In this document: piece by piece, positions 1 through 9,638 of the stretch
Layout: each line of letters opens with the position of its first letter
Numbering within the stretch: the stretch's first letter is position 1
Assembly: GCA_039621445.1 (NCBI GenBank)
Contig: CP154956.1
Span: 9,547,443-9,611,442, forward strand
Direction of reading: 5' to 3'
DNA from: Euglena gracilis
Taxonomy: Eukaryota; Euglenida; Euglenophyceae; Euglenales
Length of the DNA: 64,000 bases
Made by a program: the position numbers and the translations under genes
Notes under the pieces: model-generated
Database searches by the model: none
What the model was told of the DNA's origin: nothing
The model's input: the letters and a program-made list of their open reading frames with translations, nothing else

Positions 1-1166
1 CTGCTGCCCAAGGATTTCCAGGACGTTTCAACATGGTCAGTCAGCCAGCATAAGCCCAAGGTGACGCCTAGGTTTGGCAGCAACCTCATGGGGATGATCT
101 GGGGCGGGTGTTGAAAACAATGCAGCAATTGCCTTGGGGATTGTTCTGGAATTTTGCTTCAGATTCGGAGGTCCGAAATCAATTCTCAGAACATTGAGAC
201 ACCTGTGGAAATGGTCTCTCCCGTCCTTGGTTGTCCATGACACACCCACTGCACCAGCCACATTTTTCCCGCACCCAAAATGCTTTATGGTCTTTGGTGT
301 GGTGCCCATGACCCCCCACATGACGTCCCTTCCTGCGGTGTGCAGGCTTCTGTTTAAGGAAGTGTGCGCCCCCAGGTGAGGGGGCGTGGGTGCGTATGGG
401 TAGGCAGGGCATTTTCGACCTCCCCCTGGAGGGGGGTGGGGTTTTTGGGTAACCCCCCCCCATTTAATCTGACCCCTAAACCAACCCATTGCAGAATTTC
501 AACCAAAAACAGAAATAAACCGACCCATGGCAAGTTGGCTGCATGCACAAACATGCACAACAGAATGGAAGCCGCCAACAGAAAGAGCGTCCAGTCTCAT
601 CGAATGGTTATTTTTGCATGAAATATTTGCAGACGGAGCGCTGTTTGGTTGGCGCCTGGACAGGACGGTAGAAAGCGTATCAGACATTGGCTGTGACAGG
701 AGAAGCATGAAATTACCCTCTGAAACCGACCTCCCCGTCCAAACCGACCCCCTCCAGGATTTCCGCCACCCAGAAGTCTTTAACTGACGGGTCGGTTTAA
801 ATGGGGGGTTTTAGTAAACCCCAACAAATAAGATCCCCCTCCAAGAAAGACCCCCCCAAAATAAGGGCCAATCGAGCAAAAATTCAAAAAATAAGATCCC
901 CCCAAAGTAAGAATAAGACCCCCCCCCTGACGGCGCGAAGCGCTGGGGAGGGTGAAAAATTTCCCTGAAGAATTTCCAAAAACCCCAATTTTGGAGAGAA
1001 AAATGATTTTTTAATTTTTTTTGGAATTTTGAAGGGCCCGAAAATGGCCATTTCAAGGTTCGGGGGTGGGGTGTGCCTTCTGTGGGCAGGCCCCCCAAAG
1101 CCCAAGGCACCCCCTCCCCCAACAGGAAGCCTGGGGATGAGCTGGTCCCCCCCCTTTGCTGAGCAG
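1..1166. other. No gene seen; intron or intergenic sequence
   Basis: No stretch combines coding-like GC-rich codons with splice sites. It holds C/G runs (about 420-480 and 810-930) and unremarkable unique sequence. Open frames here are short and on both strands, as chance predicts in GC-rich DNA. Confidence 0.5.
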
Positions 1167-1281
1167 TCGTCCCGGGGGGACCCGCCTCGTCCTCGCCTGC
1201 GAGCTACAGCTGCGGGCCGTCCCCGGCGCCTCCTTCGAGGCTGCTCTGGCGGAGTTCCTCGGAACGAGGCGGCCGTCGACG
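1167..1281 (+). CDS. Coding-like exon island, unrecognised
   Basis: The + frame reads about 38 residues including LVLACELQLRAVPG and FEAALAEFLG, with balanced amphipathic composition unlike the low-complexity surroundings. An acceptor AG ends at 1166 and a GT donor follows 1281 with phase 0 at the end. No family recognised. It could be the most 5' visible exon of the SAM/ART gene or belong to another gene. Boundaries are my reading of AG/GT dinucleotides only. Confidence 0.4.
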
Positions 1282-1333
1282 GTGCTGAATGCCGCAGGGC
1301 TACCAAGAATACCCCCCCCCCCCGCCTCCCCAG

Positions 1334-1602
1334 AACCAGAGGTTTTTTTTAGTCGTGGAACCCCGGGGGGGGGGTAGGGTGGGTGGGTCCGGCTGAGCCA
1401 CCCCCCCCCCCAGGGGGGCCCCGGAGGGGGTGGGATATACCTTTCGGCGCCGAAGGCACCGAATTTTTTTTGAAAAGGTGCTAGCATTAGCATTGGCATT
1501 TTTCGCGATTTTTTGGCCATTTTCAGGGGAAAGTGGGTGGGTGAGTGGGGACCCCTCCTCCACCCCGGTCTTAAAGAAACCCCTGTCCGGGGTTATACGG
1601 TA
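1334..1602. mobile_element. Dispersed element, first copy of the GTTTTTTTAGTCG family
   Basis: It starts with a T-run followed by AGTCGTGG, then a G-run and GGTAGGGTGGGTGGGTCCGG, and ends in CTTAAAGAAACCCCTG. The same order is found at 15647-15933, where a 10-base target duplication is visible. Ends are inverted relative to each other (GGGTTTTT against AAAAACCCC). It is non-coding and probably non-autonomous. Confidence 0.5.
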
Positions 1603-2091
1603 AGCCCTCGAAACCGTGTGGGTGGAGCGTGGGGGTGGGGTCGCACGCCACACCCCCACCCCCTTCCTGGCAGGTGGGGGTGGGGGAAGGTCCAACCCCC
1701 CTCACCAGGCTGTCTCGTGCACCTACCACCTCCCCTGTGACACACCCTCAATTTGGATGACGGATGACGACCGTTCAGAGAAGAGCCGCAGCGGGGGCTC
1801 CGTTACAACAGCTTGCACAGTCCCAATACAACATGCGGTGCTACTTCGGCGGTACTGCACGGCACTGCAGCCGAAGGCGCCGGGAGCCCAAATCGGCCAC
1901 TTGCCTAGGCCAGGCGGCACTTTGCCTGATCAGGCCCAAATTCGACCCGAACAAACCGTCTGTTCTTGCTGCGGGCAGGCACACGACTCAAGGCACCACC
2001 CAAATTGGAACGGGCGCCTCTGCGCATCGTACATCCCGCCGCCACTCAGCGTCCGGGTCAGGCTTGTGCTTAGTCGGATGCCTACCCTACG

Positions 2092-2318
2092 GGGGGGGGT
2101 GCTAGTGGCAGGCACCCCATAGCACCCGGGGGGGGGGGGTTTGGGGGGTGCCTGCCCATAGCCCCCAACCCCGACGCCAAAGGCGCCGGGGGCCCGGAAA
2201 AGGCCATTTTCAATGAAAATTTTCTGGGTCCCCCCAGGACCCCTACCCCACTCCCAGGGGGGGGGGGGTGTGCCTGCTAGGGGCAGGCACCCTATAACAC
2301 CCACCCACCCCCTCCCCC
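2092..2318. repeat. Palindromic GGCAGGCACC element cluster
   Basis: GGCAGGCACCCCATAGCAC (2110-2128) recurs as a near copy at 2283-2301, and an inverted GGTGCCTGCCCATAG lies between, so the block can fold into hairpins separated by C/G runs. A related block lies at 63549-63640. It directly precedes the exon at 2331. Confidence 0.5.
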
Positions 2319-2330
2319 CCGGTCGGTAAG

Positions 2331-2443
2331 CACAAGCATGGTCCGGGTGATGGTGCGGCAGAAGAAGTGCTACTGCATCTTCAGCGTGCCTTCCTTCTCC
2401 GAGAGGGAGTGTGCGGATTTTAACGAGGCCGTCGACAACCTCG
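2331..2443 (+). CDS. Coding-like exon island, unrecognised
   Basis: The + frame gives about 37 residues with a basic then acidic face (VRQKKCYCIFSVPSFSER, then ECADFNEAVDNL). The donor is a strong GTAATG after 2443, leaving phase 1. AG acceptors end at 2330 and 2336, both giving the same frame. The ATG at 2338 could be an initiator, but no promoter or leader evidence favours that over an internal methionine. No family recognised. Confidence 0.45.
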
Positions 2444-3223
2444 GTAATGTTCCGCCCTGATCCCACCTCTTCTGTTGCTTCCACTGCTGCTTCCACCGCT
2501 GCTTTACTTTCCGTATCCCCCCCCCTCTTGAGTCGACATAATCCTCACATCAGCGCATTTCCAACACAATTTTTCTCCACCAACGTTTCAAGACCCTGCG
2601 CTGATTATGAGGCATTCATGTTTAGGGTCTTCTTCAGGTTGCCAAAAATGCCCTAATGGTGTCCTTTGATGAGGGCTGATAATTAGATACAGGGTGGCTT
2701 GGAAATGGGATGAGCAAAGCAATACAGAGAGAACCACCCCTCCACCTTGCAAGGGGTCCGGACCGACCCAAAGGGGACTTGGGACACCCCCAAAAGTCTA
2801 GAAAAGAAAGAAAGATCACATTTTTCCTTCCAGCACTTTGTGCCGAAGATTTTTTGGCAATCTTGACAAGTTTTCGTCGGCCAAAAACTTCCCAAAGTAG
2901 CATTCTGGGTCGATTTTTGGGGTAAAAGTTTTCAGCCGTGCAACTGTTGGCAGGCAGTCCCCACCCCCTTCGTCGGACCCTTATATTGAACCCCGACCCA
3001 ATCCCCTTTTTCAGGGCTCTTGAAACGATGCAAATATGCATTATTATTTTTGTGTTAACCTTCAATAAAGCCTCCTTACATGGGTAAACTAATGTGTTCC
3101 TTTTCGACCCCCCCCCCCATTTCCTGCTTGGGCTTGCCACATTCCCTCTGAAGGGGGTCAGACTTCGACGGGCGGCATCCGCTGTGTGGGCAGTTTCGCT
3201 CACGCTGGGGACCTTGTGGAGGT

Positions 3224-3407
3224 CAAGGCGGTCCATATGCGACGGATTTTCTTTCTTTCTTTCCTTTTTTTTTTTCACGATTTCTTCTCCCGATTTCGAC
3301 CTGTTTTTGCCCCAAAAAAATGTTATTTTTTGGCCACCTTTTCTGTGGATTTCTCATTGTGCTGGGACGAATTTTTCAGCGTTTTTTTTCCGTTAAGGAC
3401 CGCCCTG
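3224..3407. mobile_element. Family A TIR element overlapping an exon edge
   Basis: It starts CAAGGCGGTCC and ends GGACCGCCCTG, which are inverted repeats of each other. The interior keeps family landmarks: TCGACCTG-like, GTGCTGGGACG and a T-run with CCGTTAAG. The element's terminal bases overlap the start of the coding-like island at 3398, so its AAG serves as the apparent splice acceptor. Confidence 0.55.
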
Positions 3408-3453
3408 GTGGAGGCCTATGCCAAGGGCTCGGTAGACGCCATTCTGCAGCCCA
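3398..3453 (+). CDS. Short coding-like exon, unrecognised
   Basis: The frame reads ALVEAYAKGSVDAILQP. The acceptor CCGTTAAG ends at 3397 and lies inside the right end of the family A element. Donor choices are GTGAGG after 3453 (phase 1) or GTAGAC after the TCG codon (phase 0); the second matches the phase of the island at 4242. A possible upstream partner on the other side of the element reads GDLVEVKAV at about 3205-3231. Confidence 0.4.
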
Positions 3454-3589
3454 GTGAGGCAGGAGGCAGCTGGCTTCCCTTTCACTTCACTGGCTCAGCC
3501 ATGTCTGTTTACATTTCCCTGTTGATAATGGTGGCAACTGCGTTGAATGGCTGAACAAGTCAACACCAAATTTCCTCGCGGTTGTTTAG

Positions 3590-3720
3590 GTGGTACTCAA
3601 TTCTTATTACCAGCTCATACCAGAGAACCTGTTAGGGTCCCGCCCGGGTAACTGTCCGTGTCTCTGTTATCGGTCAACCTGCCAGGTGACAAGTTGCCCC
3701 GGGGGGGGGGGTTGGTAATG
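3590..3720. mobile_element. Family B fragment (GGGAAACTGTC / CCTGTCAGGGTCCC)
   Basis: It contains AGAACCTGTTAGGGTCCCG, GGTAACTGTC and CAACCTGCCAGGTGACA, then a G-run. The order matches the more complete copy at 35860-36016. It is diverged and its left end is unclear. Confidence 0.5.
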
Positions 3721-3856
3721 TGTGGGAATTGGAGGCATGCTTGTCTGCCATACGCATATGGATCCACTGCAGTTTAACCCCCACGCTGTGAGACTTTTAA
3801 CCCCAAACAGTGCACTTATTTTGACCAATTCAATGAAAAATGTCATTTGCTGAATG

Positions 3857-4139
3857 CAGGGCGGTCCATAAGGGACAGGAATGTTTTTTTTTTATTTCCT
3901 TAAGGACTCCAGGCTGGGACTTGAATGGGCACAAAAATTAAACAGTCAAAAAACACAGCTTTTGATGATTTGGGTGGATGGACGATGGCCCAAGGGTGCC
4001 AGGAATCAAATTTTTTCCTGATGTCGACCTGTTCTCGCTGAAAAATGCCAAAAAAATTTGCCCATTTTCCTGTATATTTTTCACTGAATGTGCTGGGACA
4101 GCGGAGTTTTTTTTTTTTAATTTGCTTAAGGACCGGCTG
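3857..4139. mobile_element. Family A TIR element
   Basis: The left end is CAGGGCGGTCCATAAGGGA and the right end CTTAAGGACCGGCTG. Internal landmarks shared with 7872-8214 are GGATGGACGATGG, a TCGACC box, and TGAATGTGCTGGGACA followed by a T-run. About 283 bases and non-coding. Confidence 0.65.
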
Positions 4140-4241
4140 AATGACATGGAACTGCGGTGTCGAGGATCACCTGCAACCTCGGAGTGTGAGCAAAAAAATA
4201 CCCAAGAGTGAGAAAAAGCAATGTTTTTTTTTAGTAAACAG

Positions 4242-4356
4242 TGCGCTGCTGTCAGTGCGGCCAGAGCTGCCTCCCTGCCCCCGGCCCTGTATGGCCACTG
4301 CGAGATCCGGCTGGACGAGCGGTGGTACGAGAGCCTGACCCCACCGCTGCTTGGCG
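4242..4356 (+). CDS. Coding-like exon island, unrecognised
   Basis: The frame reads LYGHCEIRLDERWYESL near its 3' end, preceded by an alanine-rich stretch. Acceptor TAAACAG ends at 4241 (phase 0), and a GT donor follows 4356 with phase 1. The next island at 4910 begins with two overhang bases, so the phases fit. Family not recognised. Confidence 0.5.
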
Positions 4357-4689
4357 GTGGTCCTCCCGGGGTGTCAGGGGTCCCTGGCCACTCACCACAC
4401 CGCAAACTGGGCCAGACAGCCAGAAGCGAAGCTAGCGCCGACCGTAAACAGAGGAGAGGCCATAGTGCACCGAAGGGGGGGGGGGCTCAGGGTGACGGCC
4501 TCGTTGGCCCCCAGGGTGGGTGTGGTTGCCTGGGCTGGGTCAGTCCAGGCTCCCAGAAGAGAGACCGCTGCAACCTTTTCCATCAAAAGCCATCGTTCGA
4601 GACATGGATTTGGAGCGGGGAATGCTGAGGTGAGCGGCCACTGCCTGCAGGGAGGGAAATATGCAATTTTGCATGATTATTATTTTGCA

Positions 4690-4880
4690 TATTGTTGTTG
4701 TTGTTGTTATTTTTTTCTTCTTCAACTTTGTCAAAATTATTATTATTATTATTATTATTATTAAATAATAATAATAATAATAATAATTATTTTAATATTT
4801 ATTTTAATAATTTTTTTTAATTATTTTTCAATGAAATAATTTATTTTATTATAAAATATTATTATAAATTATTATATTTT
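4690..4880. repeat. AT-rich block with (TTA)n and (AAT)n
   Basis: TTG and TTA trinucleotide runs pass into AAT trinucleotides and then irregular A/T sequence. The TTA and TAA halves are complementary and could form a hairpin. It lies in the intron before the exon at 4910. Confidence 0.85.
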
Positions 4881-4909
4881 TTTGCATTCTTTCGCCGGCG
4901 GGCGTGCAG

Positions 4910-5055
4910 TGTGTGAGGAACTGACCAAGGTGGCCAGCCCAGACTCGAAGGAGGCGATGGCGGTGGCCGGCCTCGGAAAGAAGTTTGCACTGTTTGCCAG
5001 CATCGCCGAGATGCGGGAGATCCTGGACCGCGCAGGCCTCCATTCGGAACTTTGA
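4910..5055 (+). CDS. Coding-like exon, possibly a terminal exon
   Basis: The frame reads CEELTKVASPDSKEAMAV, GLGKKFALFAS and EMREILDRAG, a strongly protein-like helical pattern. Acceptor GGCGTGCAG ends at 4909, and its two-base overhang completes the phase-1 end of the previous island. No GT donor follows in phase. The frame runs on through LHSEL to TGA at 5053-5055, so this is either the last exon of a gene or an exon with a non-GT donor near 5033. Confidence 0.55.
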
Positions 5056-5666
5056 GCCATCTGCAACCTATATGCACGCATCGAAGCCTTTTGAAGCTTT
5101 TATTGATTTTTGTTTGTGTGGGCATGCGTGCATGTGCGGGGGAGTGCGTAAATTTGTGTGCGTCGCGGAGCTGCAGGATATCCCCCCTTCCACCCAACAG
5201 CTGTCAAATCTGCACACATGATCCCGTCGAATTTGTAATTCTCCCCAACTTGCCAGCGATCGCCACCCGCAATCAATTGCCTTCCTCTGCGCTGCCCAAC
5301 TTCTGACACCCGGGCAGCTCTCACCCGCCAGCGTGTGCTGCCCAACTTGTCACGCGAGGGGAAGGTATCAATCCTCATTGGCACTGACCAAGTAAGACCA
5401 GATAGTACGAGCATTACTGAGCATATTACAGACATCACGTATGGAAAAAGACATTGGGCATCTGCACGTGTAGCTCACGAGGGAACCGACCGGGCAGCAG
5501 CCTGCGGTAGTCGCAACTCAGTGGACGCCAGCATTTCTAAATCCTCCATGATACCGCGGAACCCTTCGTCAGAAGTTTGTCGTTTGCTGATCCCAGAGAG
5601 GCACGCCCCCCTCCCCGACCGGCACACGCCTTTTTCAACGGCAGGAGTGACCTTGCACCCCACTTG

Positions 5667-5700
<34 letters not shown>

Positions 5701-6461
5701 CTGCATGCATGGGCGGGTGTGGGTGTGTTTCGTCACATGGTTTTCCTTCTCTCTGTTCCGAAGGGAGTGCAGGATTAGGGTGAGGATTCGTGTTTCTTGA
5801 CGTTGAGGCATGTGCACTGCCAACCTCCTAAAATGCACAAATTGAAGCCTTTTAATTTGTTGTGCATGTGTGAGTGCATGTGTTTGCGTGCGCGTGTGTG
5901 TGTGTGTGGCTGTGTGCGTGAATGTGTGTCTGTATGTGTGTATCTCTCCATTCTGAATCAGTGTTGCTGGGGGAACTCCATGGGAGACGACGTGTGTGCT
6001 TGTGGGGGAAGTGCGTTGTCAGTCGGTGTGGTGCGCGTGTGTTGTCAGTCTGCCAACCCTCGTCCCCGACTGCTCTTGTCTGTGCGGTGCAGACCGTTAA
6101 AAACGAGCTCGGCATAACCCTCACGGGGGGGGGGGGGGAGGTGCTGGAAAAAAAAAACGGGCCCCAAAAACAAGGCAGCGCAGGACGGAAAAATGGCTCC
6201 ACCCCCCCCCCTCTGGGACAGCACCCTTTGGACCCTTTGGGGAGGGCTAGTCGAGGCCCTTTCGGTGTGGAGAAAGGAAGAAAAATACGGAAGGCACCCG
6301 GAGGCCCAATTAGAGTAACTGGGAGTACCCAATTAGAAGCTGCCAGTCCTGGGGTCGCAGCACCAACCCCTGGGGAAGGGGGTGGCCCGAGCCGTGGTTG
6401 CTCAGCAGAACTGCCGCGAGTTTAGCTCACAAACCTTATCTGTCTCACAAAGTTTCTCTCC

Positions 6462-6492
<31 letters not shown>

Positions 6493-7122
6493 TGTTTGTG
6501 TGTGTGTGTCGCCCTCTTGCTCTCTCGCTCTGTGTGTGCGCGCGTGGGTGGGTGGCGTATCTCGGTGGTGTTCTTTTTCCCACTCTCCCCCTTTCCACAC
6601 GAATCCCCCCTCGCTTTTAAGGGGGCCTGGGACTGAGTCACTCAGACACTGGTTGACGAGGAGCCCAGGGAGGTGCCTTTGGCAAGGAGACCGTGTGGGA
6701 TGGCATGCCTCAAAAGTTGAGAAACACACCGCACTCAGCCGAATTATCATCGCACAAGCAGTGATTCGAGTTTTCGCCAACTGTAAGTCTTACCCCCCCC
6801 CCCTGGAAACTGTCTTGCCAGAGAACCTGTCAGGGTCCCGCCTGGGAAACTGTCAGGGTCCCTGTTACCAGCTGACCTGCCAGGTGAACGTTTCCCAGGA
6901 GGGTGGGCAGGGTCGATTTCATGGCAGGGCAACCGGTTGCCTCCTGGAAGCTGCGCATCGTGCCTGTTGGGTTTCCATGCAGGAAACTGCCAGCGTCCCC
7001 GGTACCGTCCAACTCGTCATCGAAGGAAGTTGTCAGGGCTGGCTGCCCGGTCAGGGGACAGTTTCCAGGGAGGGAGGGGTTGGGATGAGGTGTGCAGCGC
7101 AGCACAGCAATAGCAACGGCAG
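5056..7122. other. Non-coding interval with dinucleotide arrays
   Basis: No recognised exon. It holds (TG)n at 5669-5700 and 5880-5945, and (CT)n running into (TG)n at about 6458-6512. The family B element at 6788-6912 lies near the right end. A few short coding-like words near 6090 lack a clear donor and are not called. Confidence 0.5.
6788..6912. mobile_element. Family B TIR element
   Basis: A C-run is followed by GGAAACTGTCTTGCCAGAG, two CTGTCAGGGTCCC units, CTGCCAGGTGAACG and TTTCCCAGG. The order equals that of 35860-36016. The left side shows TTAC before the C-run, consistent with a TA target. Confidence 0.6.
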
Positions 7123-7126
7123 GCAG

Positions 7127-7302
7127 AGCCATTGGCGTTCGGCCTGTCCCTGTGTCCCGGCCGGCCGGGACCCCGACGCGCCGGAGCCGGGGGAGGAGGA
7201 GGGCGGCGGGAAGCGCAGGATGGCGAAGCAGGCGCTGGGGATGCTGGTGGCCGTGCCGGAGCTGCTGGGGCAACTGCTGGAGGCGATGAAGGCCTGGGCG
7301 GC
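7127..7302 (+). CDS. Coding-like exon island, unrecognised
   Basis: The frame contains an acidic linker (DPDAPEPGEEEGGG), then KRRMAKQALGMLVAVPELLG and QLLEAMKAWA, which looks helical. Acceptor candidates are AG at 7122 or 7126; the donor is GTCCCC after 7302 (phase 2), which is weak. Family unknown. The GC-rich codon usage matches the other islands. Confidence 0.5.
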
Positions 7303-7389
7303 GTCCCCCCCCCCCCTCCGGGGTATCAGCTAACTAGCACATTTTTTTTCCCAGTAGGTCCAAGCCGCAGCCACCACATAGACAGGATG

Positions 7390-7556
7390 TGCGTGCGTGC
7401 GTGTGTGTGTGTGTGTGTGTATGTATCATACACAGAGAGATATGTGCACATATACACACCTGTAGACATATTTAAGGACACACACACACACATGCACACA
7501 TGTGTGCATACATGTGTATGTATATATGAACATATACATAATGTCTAGACACACAC
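7390..7556. repeat. (GT)n/(CA)n with ATAC interruptions
   Basis: A GT tract turns into mixed ATACAC and then CA-rich repeats, making a locally self-complementary microsatellite. Confidence 0.85.
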
Positions 7557-7686
7557 ATGAAAAATGGAGATACATGGGCTGTGCAGGCCCCAAGTCGGAG
7601 GGGAGTGGGGAGTTGGGGAGGAAGAAAATGTAATGCAGGAAATCCAGTGGTGCAAGGTTTCCTCCTTCAGCTTCCCCCCCACCCAG

Positions 7687-7805
7687 CTGGCAGCCATGTC
7701 CCTTGGGCTGCAGGTCTCTGCGCTGTTCAAGCAGCCCAAGCTGATCCGCAAGCGGGTGTCCCTGTTCCTGCAGTGCCGGCAGTTGCCTGGCAGAATCCTC
7801 GCATG
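7687..7805 (+). CDS. Coding-like exon, unrecognised
   Basis: The frame reads LAAMSLGLQVSALFKQPKL, then IRKRVSLFLQCRQLPGRI. Acceptor CACCCAG ends at 7686; the donor is GTTGTC after 7805, leaving phase 2. The next island starts with one overhang base, so the junction is in phase and restores a tryptophan codon. Family unknown. Confidence 0.5.
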
Positions 7806-7871
7806 GTTGTCCCTCCACACTCCCTGCCGTCACAAAAACTCCCACGGACTGCTGTGAAATTGTCCTCACCC

Positions 7872-8214
7872 CAGGGCGGTCCAGAAGGGACAGGAAGTTT
7901 TTTTTCCCCCTCACGCAAGCACCACCCCTCAAGGACCGCCCTTAAGGCCTAATGGACGACCAACGGCCGATCCGGGGATCGAACGGGGCCAAAAAAATCA
8001 AATATCGAAAATGTGTTTTTGGCCGTTTTGGGCGGATGGGCGATGGTCCAAGGATGCCCGAAATCCGATCCGTCAGAAATCATCAGAAAAATTTTCCCCC
8101 CGAGTCGACCCATTTTTGCCAAAATATGGCATTTTTTGTACCTTTTTTTCCCGGTGAATTTTTCATTGAATGTGCTGGGACGGGTATTTTTTTTTTCCGT
8201 TCAGGACCGCCCTG
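7872..8214. mobile_element. Family A TIR element, most complete copy
   Basis: The ends CAGGGCGGTCC (7872-7882) and GGACCGCCCTG (8204-8214) are perfect 11-base inverted repeats. The interior has GGATCGAACGGGG, resembling a tRNA-type B box, then GGATGGGCGATGGTCCAAGG, a TCGACCC box and TGAATGTGCTGGGACGG with a T-run. About 343 bases with no ORF. It could be a MITE or a SINE-like unit; the TIR favours the first. Confidence 0.7.
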
Positions 8215-8904
8215 CCCCCACCCCCCCCCCCCCCCCCTGCGGGGAAATTGCCACCCCAAAAACCTGTCAGGGACCAGACAAGTCAGTGAGTATACACAAG
8301 TCCCTGTAAGGACGGGGGGGGGGGGAATGCGCTGCGCATTTTTGCGCATGTTTTGCGAGTTTTTGTCAATTTTTCTAAAATGCGCATTTTCGCGCATTTT
8401 TTGCGCATTTTTTCCGAGGGCCGTCCAGCGCATTTCCCCCCCTGACGGCTTATAACGAAGCCTGGGTTGTAGCCCTCTCATCATCCCATTCCCCTCCCCG
8501 ACCACAGGGGGGGGGGTCCGGACACCCACCTCCCCTGGGCCCCTAAATTGATGCTCTAACTGATGCATGGGTGCCCTGAAACTGCGGACTGCTGCCTCTG
8601 GCGGCAGTCCGGCGGGCGGTGCACTTTTGTTTGGACCCTTCCTGTTGGTTTTTTGTCGAGGAATGGAGAGTGCGATTGCAGTGGACCGCCGCCTTTGGCG
8701 GCGGGGGGGGGGTGCGCTTTCATTAGGACCCTGTGCTTGCAGCGGCCCCCGGCTTCTATTTGGGGGGTTGGGTTGGCGACCAAACCCAGGGTCAGGGTCC
8801 TCGTCACTGGCAGACCTGTCAGCTGACAGTTTCCCTGGAGGAGCCGCTGGCTTTTTTTTGAACACTGCAATCCTTATATCCCGTTTCCCAACCATACAAT
8901 TTTT

Positions 8905-9190
8905 AACCAACCCCCCGGGGGGGGGTCACTCCACTTTTCAAAAAACTAGTCAGTCACTTTTTTGGGGGAACCAGGCAGTCACCCCCCCCACCACTCTGGA
9001 ATTCAAAGGAAATGTGACCAAAAACATAAAAAAAAGGTTTTCTGGCGTCTTTGGCACCGGGTCACTTTAGTGGTTTTTTGCCCCCCCCCCCCCGTGGGGG
9101 TCTGGGCCAAAACCAGTCAGTCACACTGAAAAAACCAGTCACCCCCCCCCCCTCCTGGCGCACCCCCCCCCCCCCCCGGGGGTCGGCCAG
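8905..9190 (+). mobile_element. Family C element (CAGTCAGTCAC)
   Basis: AGTCAGTCAC units lie near both ends with long C-runs. Between them is CACTCTGGAATTCAAAGGAA, then a GGCACCGGGTCACTTTAG segment. Reverse-orientation copies are at 33236-33545 and 50190-50415. No ORF. Confidence 0.65.
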
Positions 9191-9515
9191 TGACCAAGTG
9201 ATTGTATGTTCCCAACGCACTTCGGCCGACTGACCTTGGCCAGGATGCCCAATGCCCAGCTGCACACATGCCCTGTCGCCTCCCACGGCGGGGAGTGCGC
9301 TTCTATGTGTACCATACCTGATTGTTGTTGATTTCCTTCCGAAACACCGTCAAAATGGGGGGTGCGCTTGTGGAGGACCGCCGCCTTCGGCGGGGGGGTG
9401 CACTTTTATTTGGACCCTGCCCTTGTGGCGCCCCGCGCTTCCGTTAGGCGGGGTTTGCATCCGGCCGGTACCCTTCACGGGCCCAGCCCACCCTCGAGGG
9501 GTCGCGTTGCCCCAG

Positions 9516-9638
9516 GGTGCTGCCACCCCCGATCCAGTCCCTGACGCGGGTGTTCGTGGTGTCCGGCGGCTTTGGGGAGCGGCAGCGGGCGTTCATCGTG
9601 CACGGGGAGTGCGACGTCCGCGTGATGGACCTCCTCAG
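9516..9638 (+). CDS. Coding-like exon, unrecognised
   Basis: The frame reads TRVFVVSGGFGERQRAFIVH, then GECDVRVMDLLR, a beta-rich pattern. Acceptor GCCCCAG ends at 9515 with a one-base overhang that fits the phase-2 end of the exon at 7687. The donor is AG|GTCCCT after 9638, again phase 2, and the island at 11568 supplies the third base. Family unknown. Confidence 0.55.

Noticed and set aside
1930-2496. Minus-strand frame of 188 codons overlapping the exon at 2331
   Set aside because: The + frame has coding-like residues and a strong GTAATG donor; the minus frame crosses C/G runs and a palindromic repeat.
5669-5945. Promoter or regulatory element in TG-rich sequence
   Set aside because: Only simple repeats; no recognisable core promoter element near a coding start.
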